A stretch of DNA of 35,257 bases, taken from Thermodesulfovibrio sp. (GTDB lineage Bacteria > Nitrospirota > Thermodesulfovibrionia > Thermodesulfovibrionales > Dissulfurispiraceae). Shown piece after piece: positions 24,546-31,390 of the stretch (positions within the stretch are counted from its first letter, which is position 1; each line of letters opens with the position of its first letter). The stretch spans positions 1 to 35,257 of the forward strand of contig PNNP01000003.1 in the NCBI GenBank assembly GCA_013824325.1, read 5' to 3'. The translations under genes and the position numbers were made by a program. The notes beneath the pieces were generated by a model that was not told where the DNA came from, made no database searches, and saw only the letters and a list, made by a program, of their open reading frames with translations.

Positions 24546-25130
24546 ATGGAAAAAAAGATACTCAAGGCATTTGAAGACAGCATTCTTGTTAAAGAGAAAT
24601 TTATCAAAGGAAATCTTGCTCTAATTGCTGAAGTGTCCAGATTGATAGCCGATACCTTTAATGACGGCAAAAAAATGCTTATTTTCGGCAACGGCGGAAG
24701 CGCATGCGATGCTTCCCATATCGCAGCAGAGTTTGTGAACCGCTTTAAAAAAGAGAGGCCGGGTCTGCCTGTCATTGCATTAAATACCGACATGGCTGTG
24801 CTGACATCCATTGCTAATGACTATGATTATTCCGAGATATTTGCAAGGCAGGTAAAAACCCTGTCAGAGGCCGGTGATATTGCGGTTGCAATAAGCACAA
24901 GCGGGAATTCGAAAAATATACTTAAAGCCGTGGATGTTGCAAAGAAAAAGGGATTAAAGACAATTGCGTTTACAGGATTGAAAGGCGAGAAATTTGCTTC
25001 TAAATGTGATTATGCCTTTATTGTTCCTTCAGAGGATACCCCGCGCATACAGGAGACACATATAACCCTCGGACATGTTATCTGCCAGATAGTGGAAGAG
25101 ATACTCTTTGAGGTTCCGAGAAAAGGATAG
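24546..25130 (+). CDS. gmhA: Phosphoheptose isomerase (sedoheptulose-7-phosphate isomerase)
   Basis: Converts sedoheptulose-7-phosphate to glycero-manno-heptose-7-phosphate, the first step of LPS-core or S-layer heptose synthesis. The 194-residue SIS-domain protein has the GNGGSACDASHIAAEF block with Zn ligands H58 and E62, AISTSGNS, and TPRIQETHITLGH, which supplies the other ligands (Gln and His). The family length is normal. Its presence supports a Gram-negative envelope. No other heptose gene is nearby. Confidence 0.94.
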   Translation: MEKKILKAFEDSILVKEKFIKGNLALIAEVSRLIADTFNDGKKMLIFGNGGSACDASHIAAEFVNRFKKERPGLPVIALNTDMAVLTSIANDYDYSEIFARQVKTLSEAGDIAVAISTSGNSKNILKAVDVAKKKGLKTIAFTGLKGEKFASKCDYAFIVPSEDTPRIQETHITLGHVICQIVEEILFEVPRKG

Positions 25131-25165
25131 GATGGGGCTCCCCGGAAATTTTGCGGGAATTGGAA

Positions 25166-25687
25166 ATGAAAGTCCTTGGGATTGACCCCGGAAGCATATA
25201 CTGCGGATATGGGCTTATCCGGATTTTAGATTCCAATCTAAAATCTGAAATCAAAAATCAGCAATACAAATATCTTTCATCGGGCAGGATTGTCATGCCT
25301 GCTGCAAAACCGCTTTGCATAAGACTCAGGGAGCTTTTCACTTCTCTTATGGATGTGATTGGGGAGTATGAGCCTGATGAAGTTGCAACAGAGAAGATTT
25401 TTTTTGCAAAGGGCATAAAAGCTGCTTTAACCATGGGACATACGAGGGGGGTAGTTCTTCTCGCAGCAACCATGAGGGATATCCCGATTTATGAATACAG
25501 TGCCCTTGAGGTCAAGAAGGCTGTAGTAGGCTATGGCAGGGCTGATAAGAATCAGGTTCAGAAAATGGTCGGAGAGATATTAAAGATTAATCACACACTG
25601 TCTTCTGACAGTGCGGATGCTCTGGCTCTTGCACTTTGCCATGCAAATATAAAAAAGATGAAGCTAAAAGCGGAAAAAGGGAGTTGA
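25166..25687 (+). CDS. ruvC: Holliday junction resolvase RuvC
   Basis: RuvC cuts Holliday junctions bound by RuvAB. The 173-residue product has the catalytic acids D7 (GIDPGS), E76 (ATEKIFFA), D148 and D151 (SDSADALALAL). The frame is open to TTG 25151, but ATG 25166 begins the conserved MKVLGIDPG. Residues about 20-34 (ILDSNLKSEIKNQQY), between the first two beta strands, are longer than in typical RuvC and come from a repeat tract (25222-25266). The catalytic residues are untouched, so activity is expected. It lies three bases before ruvA. Confidence 0.96.
   Translation: MKVLGIDPGSIYCGYGLIRILDSNLKSEIKNQQYKYLSSGRIVMPAAKPLCIRLRELFTSLMDVIGEYEPDEVATEKIFFAKGIKAALTMGHTRGVVLLAATMRDIPIYEYSALEVKKAVVGYGRADKNQVQKMVGEILKINHTLSSDSADALALALCHANIKKMKLKAEKGS
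25222..25266 (+). repeat. Palindromic tract in frame in ruvC
   Basis: GATTTTAGATT (25222-25232), two bases, then AATCTAAAATC (25235-25245): a perfect 11-bp inverted repeat. The rest (25240-25265) matches the archease tract at 22 of 26 bases and encodes the same peptide pattern SNLK-x-EI-x-NQQ. Confidence 0.85.
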
Positions 25688-25690
25688 AAT

Positions 25691-26263
25691 ATGATTGCAT
25701 CCTTAAGAGGAAGGCTCATATCAAAAAAACCCGACAGCCTTATAATTGATGTTGGCGGAGTTGGCTACAATGTTCATGTGCCATTAACGCTTCTTGCGTC
25801 CCTTCCTGATGAAAACAGGGAGTTTTTTTTATATATCCATACTCATGTAAGGGAAGATGCCCTTCAGCTTTACGGCTTTCAGACAGAAGACGAGAAACGC
25901 ATATTCACCAGTCTTATCGGAATATCAGGCATAGGACCCAAGATTGCATTGAATATACTTTCCACCATTCCTGCTGACAAGTTTTACGGCGCTATAGAAT
26001 CCGAGGATACAGACTTTCTTTGCAGGGTTCCCGGACTCGGCAAGAAAACAGCCCACCGGTTAATCCTCGAACTGAGAGGGAAACTTCCTTCCATTAAGGA
26101 AAAAGCGGATACGGTTTATGATGATACACTGTCAGCCCTTGTGAATCTTGGCTATAAAAAAATAATTGCCCAGCAAGCCCTTGAAAAGGCTTACAGCAGT
26201 GTACACAGGGACATTGAAAGTTTACTCAGGGAATCTTTAAAATATCTTACGGTGGAAACATGA
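25691..26263 (+). CDS. ruvA: Holliday junction branch-migration protein RuvA
   Basis: RuvA binds the junction as a tetramer and loads RuvB. The 190-residue protein has the N-terminal OB domain ([10 protein letters not shown] ... YNVHVPL), two helix-hairpin-helix motifs ([14 protein letters not shown] and [16 protein letters not shown]) and the RuvB-binding C-terminal domain ([13 protein letters not shown]). The ATG follows GGGAG by seven bases. The stop overlaps the ruvB start as ATGA. Confidence 0.97.
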   Translation: MIASLRGRLISKKPDSLIIDVGGVGYNVHVPLTLLASLPDENREFFLYIHTHVREDALQLYGFQTEDEKRIFTSLIGISGIGPKIALNILSTIPADKFYGAIESEDTDFLCRVPGLGKKTAHRLILELRGKLPSIKEKADTVYDDTLSALVNLGYKKIIAQQALEKAYSSVHRDIESLLRESLKYLTVET

Positions 26264-27282
26264 GGATTGAAGACAAGGAGTTAAGTCCGCTGTCTCCTGA
26301 AGCAAATCAGGAGGATATTGCTTACGAGGTTAATCTCAGACCCCGTTCTTTCAATGAATTTGTAGGCCAGAAGCGGATTAAGGAGAATCTCAAGGTTTTT
26401 ATCACAGCAGCACTGCTAAGGAAGGAGCCTTTAGACCATGTTCTTTTCTCAGGGCCTCCCGGGCTCGGTAAGACTACCCTTGCTACAATAATAGCCAACG
26501 AATTGAAGGTAAACATAAAAACAACATCAGGTCCTGTGCTGGAAAGGCCCGGCGATCTGGCTGCGATTCTTACCAATCTCTCAGACAGCGATATTCTCTT
26601 TATTGATGAGATACACAGATTGCCGAGGATTGTGGAAGAGATTCTTTATCCTGCCATGGAGGACTACAAGCTCGATATAATTATCGGTCAGGGTCCTAAT
26701 GCGAGGACATTGAAACTTAACCTGCCGCGGTTTACCATGATTGGTGCCACTACAAGAACGGGGCTTCTCACATCACCGTTAAGGGATAGATTCGGCGTCA
26801 CATTCAGACTCGAATTTTACAGTCCTGATGAGTTAAAGGCTATTGTGAACCGTTCTGCCCATTTGCTCGGTATAGAAATAAAGGGAGATGCCGCCATTGA
26901 GATTGCAGGGAGGGCCAGGGCAACACCAAGAATTGCGAACAGGCTCTTGAAGAGAATCAGGGATTTTGCCCAGGTGAGGGGAGACGGAACAATAGATATG
27001 AGCATAACAAAAGAGGCATTGACGGCTCTTGATATTGACAAACTTGGGCTTGATGATATAGACAGAAAACTACTGCTGACTCTCATAGAAAAATTCAACG
27101 GCGGGCCTGCAGGGATTGATGCTATTGCAGCATCTTTAAGAGAGGACAAGGATACTATTGAGGATGTGTATGAGCCGTACCTTTTGCAGGAGGGTTTGCT
27201 TGAAAGGACTGCAAGGGGAAGGCTTGCCACAAGGCTGGCATACGAGCATCTCGGCAAAAATATTCCACAGGGGCTGTTTTGA
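26260..27282 (+). CDS. ruvB: Holliday junction branch-migration ATPase RuvB
   Basis: The AAA+ motor for branch migration. The 340-residue protein has Walker [10 protein letters not shown] (65-73), Walker B LFIDEIHR (about 113-120), sensor 1 GATTRTG, the arginine finger region SPLRDRFG, the sensor 2 [11 protein letters not shown] and the C-terminal winged helix with [13 protein letters not shown]. All parts are intact. The 99-bp gap after it holds no gene but a sequence (27297-27310) partly like the dispersed repeat core. Confidence 0.98.
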   Translation: MRIEDKELSPLSPEANQEDIAYEVNLRPRSFNEFVGQKRIKENLKVFITAALLRKEPLDHVLFSGPPGLGKTTLATIIANELKVNIKTTSGPVLERPGDLAAILTNLSDSDILFIDEIHRLPRIVEEILYPAMEDYKLDIIIGQGPNARTLKLNLPRFTMIGATTRTGLLTSPLRDRFGVTFRLEFYSPDELKAIVNRSAHLLGIEIKGDAAIEIAGRARATPRIANRLLKRIRDFAQVRGDGTIDMSITKEALTALDIDKLGLDDIDRKLLLTLIEKFNGGPAGIDAIAASLREDKDTIEDVYEPYLLQEGLLERTARGRLATRLAYEHLGKNIPQGLF

Positions 27283-27381
27283 GTAAAAAAACAAGATGTA
27301 AGAGGCAGAGATGCACTCAACCCTTTAAATTGCAACATTGTTAATTAAGAAGTAATTTGATATTCAGAGAAATTTTTTAAT

Positions 27382-27927
27382 ATGAAGATTTTAATGCATA
27401 TATGCTGTTCAAACTGTGCCATATATCCGATTACTGTTCTAACACAGAGAGGATTCAGCATAAGAGGATTCTGGTTCAATCCCAATATCCATCCGTATCA
27501 GGAGTATAAGAGCAGGCTAAATTCCCTCAAAAAACTTCAGAGCCTCTGGAACCTTGATATAGAATACAATGACTTCTACGGACTAAAAGAGTACCTGAGA
27601 AATGTGGTAAATAATGAAGACAGAAGGTGTGAATATTGCTATTCTGCAAGACTGGAGCAGACAGCCCTGAAGGCAAAAAATATGAATGTTGATGCCTTCA
27701 CCACATCCCTTCTTGTAAGTCCCTATCAAAAATTTGATATGATTATAGATATAGGCAGGATGATGCAGGAGAAATATTCCGTAGAATTCTATATTGAGGA
27801 CTTTAGAAGGGGATTTGGCGAAGGCAGGAGGATTGCAGGAGAGCTTGAGCTTTACAGACAGAAATATTGCGGCTGCATTTATTCAGAGATGGAAAGGTAT
27901 TTGAAACCAGTAATGTGTAATCCGTGA
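27382..27927 (+). CDS. queH: Epoxyqueuosine reductase QueH (DUF208)
   Basis: QueH reduces epoxyqueuosine to queuosine in tRNA, replacing the cobalamin enzyme QueG. The 181-residue protein has the HICCSNCA motif (C8, C9, C12), RRCEYCYSARL (C83, C86), and YCGCIYSE (C163, C165), the cysteine pattern for the Fe-S cluster, metal and redox pair. The last residues (PVMCNP) and the stop come from a repetitive tract that pairs with a downstream arm. queA lies three genes downstream, so two successive queuosine steps are encoded together. Confidence 0.94.
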   Translation: MKILMHICCSNCAIYPITVLTQRGFSIRGFWFNPNIHPYQEYKSRLNSLKKLQSLWNLDIEYNDFYGLKEYLRNVVNNEDRRCEYCYSARLEQTALKAKNMNVDAFTTSLLVSPYQKFDMIIDIGRMMQEKYSVEFYIEDFRRGFGEGRRIAGELELYRQKYCGCIYSEMERYLKPVMCNP

Positions 27928-27993
27928 CAAGTGATGCGTAAAAAGCTTCTTTAAATTGTTATTCTGATTACGCATCATGCATTACGTGTTACG
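27911..27993 (+). repeat. Inverted repeat between queH and the DUF2905 gene
   Basis: TGATGCGTAA (27932-27941) and TTACGCATCA (27968-27977) are perfect 10-bp partners; looser pairing extends outwards (GTAATGTGTAAT with ATTACGTGTTAC). The upstream arm encodes the last queH residues and its stop. Same architecture as the tracts inside genes. Confidence 0.75.
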
Positions 27994-27998
27994 TTTTT

Positions 27999-28223
27999 AT
28001 GAATAATATGGAACAGATAGGTAGATTCTTTTTAATTGCTGGTATTGCTATGATTGCAATAGGAGGCATATTGATGCTTTCAGGTAAGATTTCATGGCTC
28101 GGCAGACTGCCGGGAGATATTGTAATACAGAAAAATAATTTCACTTTTTATTTCCCCATTGCAACGAGCATACTTCTCAGCATTCTGTTAACCTTTATTT
28201 TCTGGCTTTTAGGGAGGAAGTGA
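27999..28223 (+). CDS. DUF2905 small membrane protein
   Basis: A 74-residue protein with two membrane helices (about 6-28 and 50-72) around a short loop with the family hallmark ISWLGRLPGDIVIQKNNFTFYFPI. The function is unknown. ATG 27999 or ATG 28008 could start it. It is commonly found beside ruvB and queA genes, as here; a role in that process is unproven. Its TGA overlaps the next start (TGATG). Confidence 0.9.
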   Translation: MNNMEQIGRFFLIAGIAMIAIGGILMLSGKISWLGRLPGDIVIQKNNFTFYFPIATSILLSILLTFIFWLLGRK

Positions 28224-29341
28224 TGTTGATGAGGATACAGGATACAGGATGCAGTCCGCCTCAGGCGGAACAGAAGTCAGAAGTAAGAAATCGGATACAG
28301 GGCTTTAAAAGGCGGATATTTTTTTTATTTTTGTTGCTTTTGTTTATACTTTTGTTATTTTGGTTTCTGACTTCAGCACTTCATCTTTTCTGCACCGAAT
28401 GCTATGCTGAGACAACTATAAGAGTTCTGCTTCTTGATAAATCAAATTCAAAGGTTCCCAAGAAGGACGAGCTAATTGAGAATATCGGGAATTCTAACGG
28501 CGATGTGCTTCTCAGCGGTATAAAGTATTCAGGTGTTATCGAGGTATGGAAGGGTAAAAATGGTTTATACATAATTAATGACATCCCTCTTGAAGACTAT
28601 GTTAAAGGTGTTGTTTCATCTGAAGTAGGCAAGTCATGGGATATGGAAGCTCTAAAGGCACAGGCTGTTGTGGCGAGAACTTATGTATTGTATCAAAAGA
28701 TGAATAACGATTTTCACAAAGTGCCGTTTGACCTTACATCGTCTGTTCTTCATCAGGTTTATAAAGGAGGCAGCATCCCTGAAAACATAGTAAAGGCAGT
28801 AAATGATACGCAGGGTGAAATATTGAAATATGAAGGAAAACCAATTGTGGCATATTATCATTCCACAAGCGGCGGCATGACAGAAGACCCTGTTGAGATT
28901 TTCGGGAAAAGCTATCCTTATCTGAAATCCGTAGAGGGTTCGAGTGAGCTTTCTCCTTATAATATGTGGGAGAGGAGGATCCCCTCATCAGAAATAGAAA
29001 GGGCTTTGAATATAACCGGAATAAAGGAAATCAGCATAGATTCATATACTGTTTCCCGCCGTGTTAAGGGCTTTAAAATTCTTACTGAAAAAGGTGAGCG
29101 TATCAAGGTCTTTGCCAAAGAATTGAGAAAAAACCTTGGCTGGGATAGGCTGCCGAGCACGCTGATAACAAACATCGTCAAATACGGAGATATTTATATA
29201 TTTGAGGGCAGGGGATATGGCCATGGTGTCGGCATGTGTCAGTGGACTGCACTGCAGATGGCTAAAGATGGAAAAAATTATAGAGGAATATTATCTACAT
29301 TTTATCCCGGTGCTTATATAGAATTATATGAAAACCGCTGA
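28223..29341 (+). CDS. SpoIID/LytB-domain protein (putative peptidoglycan glycan-strand processing)
   Basis: A 372-residue envelope protein. A hydrophobic segment (about 32-55, ending HLFCTECYA) acts as signal or anchor, followed by the SpoIID domain: VLLLDKS, LEDYVKGVVSSEVGKSWDMEALKAQAVVARTYVL, YYHSTSGGMTEDP, and the C-terminal GRGYGHGVGMCQWTALQMA. SpoIID of Bacillus is a lytic transglycosylase; non-sporulating bacteria have homologues of less certain role. The N-terminal cytoplasmic tail is encoded by repetitive DNA (28231-28302) and looks non-native. GGGAGG lies five bases before ATG 28223. Its end overlaps queA by 14 bp. Confidence 0.9.
   Translation: MLMRIQDTGCSPPQAEQKSEVRNRIQGFKRRIFFLFLLLLFILLLFWFLTSALHLFCTECYAETTIRVLLLDKSNSKVPKKDELIENIGNSNGDVLLSGIKYSGVIEVWKGKNGLYIINDIPLEDYVKGVVSSEVGKSWDMEALKAQAVVARTYVLYQKMNNDFHKVPFDLTSSVLHQVYKGGSIPENIVKAVNDTQGEILKYEGKPIVAYYHSTSGGMTEDPVEIFGKSYPYLKSVEGSSELSPYNMWERRIPSSEIERALNITGIKEISIDSYTVSRRVKGFKILTEKGERIKVFAKELRKNLGWDRLPSTLITNIVKYGDIYIFEGRGYGHGVGMCQWTALQMAKDGKNYRGILSTFYPGAYIELYENR
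28231..28302 (+). repeat. GGATACA / AGAAGTC tract in frame at the spoIID-like N-terminus
   Basis: Three GGATACAG-like words, a TCCGCC-TCA-GGCGGA hairpin (28255-28269), then GAAGTCAGAA (28273-28282), which pairs perfectly with TTCTGACTTC at 28365-28374. It encodes RIQDTGCSPPQAEQKSEV. The CAGTCCGC start of the hairpin resembles hairpin 2 of the 11541 element. Confidence 0.7.
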
Positions 29342-30428
29342 CTTCAATTTTGATTTTCCAAAAGAATTGATAGCATTAAGACCTGCCGGAAATAGAGACC
29401 ACTCAAGACTTCTTGTACTTCACAGAAGCGGTGATATCGAGCACAAGAAATTCTTCGATATCCATGAATATCTGAAAAAAGGAGATATGCTTTTACTTAA
29501 TGATACAAAGGTATTCCCTGCAAGGATTATCAGCACAAAGCCTTCCGGCGGAAAGATTGACATCCTGCTTGTCAGAAAAACAGATGACAACGGCACATGG
29601 GAGATAATGTGCAGGAGCAGATTTCAGGGGAAGGTAAATATCGGAGACGACATCACAGCAGAGATATGGACAGAGAAAAGTTCCGAGTTTCAAGTTCCGG
29701 GTTCCGGGTCAAAGTACCGAAGAGGTATTGAACAATCCTGCAGGGCCAGAAAGTTTATGCGTTTTTTGAATGTAAAACATTCGAGTATTGATGATGTTCT
29801 CTGGCATCGCGGGTATATGCCTTTGCCGCCATATATAAATAGACTGCCTGATGGTGAAGACAGGGAAAGATACCAGACGGTCTTTGCTGAAAAACATGGC
29901 TCTATAGCTGCTCCTACCGCAGGGCTTCATTTTACAGAAGAGCTTTTAAGTAAAATAGCCGATAATGGAGTGATGGTTCGGAAACTGACACTGCATATAG
30001 GCACCGGTACATTTAAGCCTATTAAAACAGAATTTCTTGAAAAACACAGTATGGATTCAGAATACTTTGAGATGAAGACCTCCCTGATAGAAGAGATACA
30101 GCGTACAAAAGAGTCAGGGCACAGACTAATAACCGTTGGCACAACTGCTACAAGGGCAATCGAGGGCTTTATGGGCGGAAGATACACCGAATCACCTGTC
30201 ATTACTAAAAACGGCGCCATTAAAGGATTTACGGATATCTTTATTTATCCGGGATATGAATTCAAAGCAGTTGACAGTCTGATAACAAATTTTCATCTTC
30301 CGCATTCAACGCCTTTGATGCTCGTTTCTGCATTCAGCAGTTTTGAAATGATACTAAAAGCTTATGAGGAAGCTGTTGCCATGGGTTATAGATTTTTCTC
30401 CTATGGTGATGCTATGCTGATTTTGTGA
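29328..30428 (+). CDS. queA: S-adenosylmethionine:tRNA ribosyltransferase-isomerase QueA
   Basis: Adds the ribosyl part of SAM to preQ1-tRNA, giving epoxyqueuosine. The 366-residue protein has FDFPKELIALRPAGNRDHSRLLVL, LLLNDTKVFPARI, WHRGYMPLPPYINR, DRERYQTVFAEKHGSIAAPTAGLHFTEELL, LHIGTGTFKPI and NFHLPHSTPLMLVSAF. Residues about 118-131 (SSEFQVPGSGSKYR) are a repetitive-tract insertion between conserved domains. Downstream of it about 20 residues (RGIEQSCRARKF) also look longer than usual. It overlaps both neighbours, so it is part of one operon with spoIID and phoH. Confidence 0.96.
   Translation: MKTADFNFDFPKELIALRPAGNRDHSRLLVLHRSGDIEHKKFFDIHEYLKKGDMLLLNDTKVFPARIISTKPSGGKIDILLVRKTDDNGTWEIMCRSRFQGKVNIGDDITAEIWTEKSSEFQVPGSGSKYRRGIEQSCRARKFMRFLNVKHSSIDDVLWHRGYMPLPPYINRLPDGEDRERYQTVFAEKHGSIAAPTAGLHFTEELLSKIADNGVMVRKLTLHIGTGTFKPIKTEFLEKHSMDSEYFEMKTSLIEEIQRTKESGHRLITVGTTATRAIEGFMGGRYTESPVITKNGAIKGFTDIFIYPGYEFKAVDSLITNFHLPHSTPLMLVSAFSSFEMILKAYEEAVAMGYRFFSYGDAMLIL
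29679..29718 (+). repeat. GTTCCGGGTTCCGGGT-type tract in frame in queA
   Basis: Tandem degenerate words (GTTCCGAGTTTCAAG, then GTTCCGG twice) encode SSEFQVPGSGSK. Similar words (GAAGTTCCGGAAG) occur in the rtcA-csp gap at 12814-12830. Confidence 0.7.
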
Positions 30429-31390
30429 GTATTGAAGAGCTTGAACTTGATGAGGAGCGGGAATACCCCTTTCTTCACGGCGGGCTGGATAAGACCCTGA
30501 AAATTATAGAGAATTCTCTTGATGTTGCTATCAGCGTCAGGGGCAACAGACTCTTGATTCAGGGAGAAGACGGGCAGGTTGAAAAGGCGGAAAAGCTCAT
30601 TCAGGAGATAAGGGCAGTAAACAAGAGTGGGTATATTTTAAAGCCCGATGACATCAGCTATGCTGTCAGGTCTTTATCTGAAGGGAAGGAAATTTCTTTA
30701 AAAGAGCTTTTTACAGGAAGCATCCCTGTTTCCTCAAAAAAGAGGTTCATAATCCCGAAGACAGAAAATCAGAGACAGTACATAGATGCCATAAGCAGGT
30801 ATGACATAACCTTAGGCATCGGGCCTGCGGGAACAGGGAAGACATATCTTGCGATGGCAATGGCAATCCATGCCTTCTTTACAAAACAGGTTTCGAGAAT
30901 TGTCCTTGTGCGGCCTGCTGTTGAGGCAGGAGAGAAACTCGGCTTCCTGCCCGGTGATATAGCTGAAAAGATCAGCCCTTATTTAAGACCATTATATGAT
31001 GCCCTTTTTGATATGATGGAGATTGATAAGGCTTCCAAGCTGATAGAGCGGGGTACGATTGAGATAGCGCCGCTTGCATTCATGAGAGGAAGGACGCTTA
31101 ATGATTCCTTTATAATACTTGACGAAGCTCAAAATACGACCCCTGAGCAGATGAAGATGTATCTTACAAGACTTGGCTTTGGCTCAAAAACAGTTATTAC
31201 AGGAGATATCACACAGATAGACCTGCCGGCAGGCAAGACATCCGGGCTTGTTGAGGTTATAAGGATAATTAAAGATATTGAAGATATAAAAATGATTTAC
31301 TTTACTGAGAGGGACGTTGTCAGACATAAACTCGTTCAGGAAATAGTAAGGGCATATGAAAGATATGAAAAACGGAATACAGAAGAATAG
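30425..31390 (+). CDS. PhoH-like ATPase (PhoH/YbeZ family)
   Basis: A 321-residue protein with an N-terminal KH-like segment (residues 20-65) and a PhoH P-loop ATPase domain: IIPKTENQRQYIDAI, Walker A GPAGTGKTYLAM (133-144), LVRPAVEAGEKLGFLPGD, Walker B FIILDEAQNTTPEQMK and GDITQIDLP. YbeZ-type proteins work with the endoribonuclease YbeY in rRNA processing and ribosome quality control, and ybeY is two genes downstream. The start is GTG, overlapping the queA TGA by four bases. Its end overlaps pgpH by 35 bp. Confidence 0.95.
   Translation: MSIEELELDEEREYPFLHGGLDKTLKIIENSLDVAISVRGNRLLIQGEDGQVEKAEKLIQEIRAVNKSGYILKPDDISYAVRSLSEGKEISLKELFTGSIPVSSKKRFIIPKTENQRQYIDAISRYDITLGIGPAGTGKTYLAMAMAIHAFFTKQVSRIVLVRPAVEAGEKLGFLPGDIAEKISPYLRPLYDALFDMMEIDKASKLIERGTIEIAPLAFMRGRTLNDSFIILDEAQNTTPEQMKMYLTRLGFGSKTVITGDITQIDLPAGKTSGLVEVIRIIKDIEDIKMIYFTERDVVRHKLVQEIVRAYERYEKRNTEE

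Noticed and set aside
18015-28283. CRISPR-like array explanation for the tandem words
   Set aside because: The words are 7-10 bp, directly adjacent, degenerate and scattered inside genes; there are no constant repeats with unique 30-bp spacers and no cas genes.
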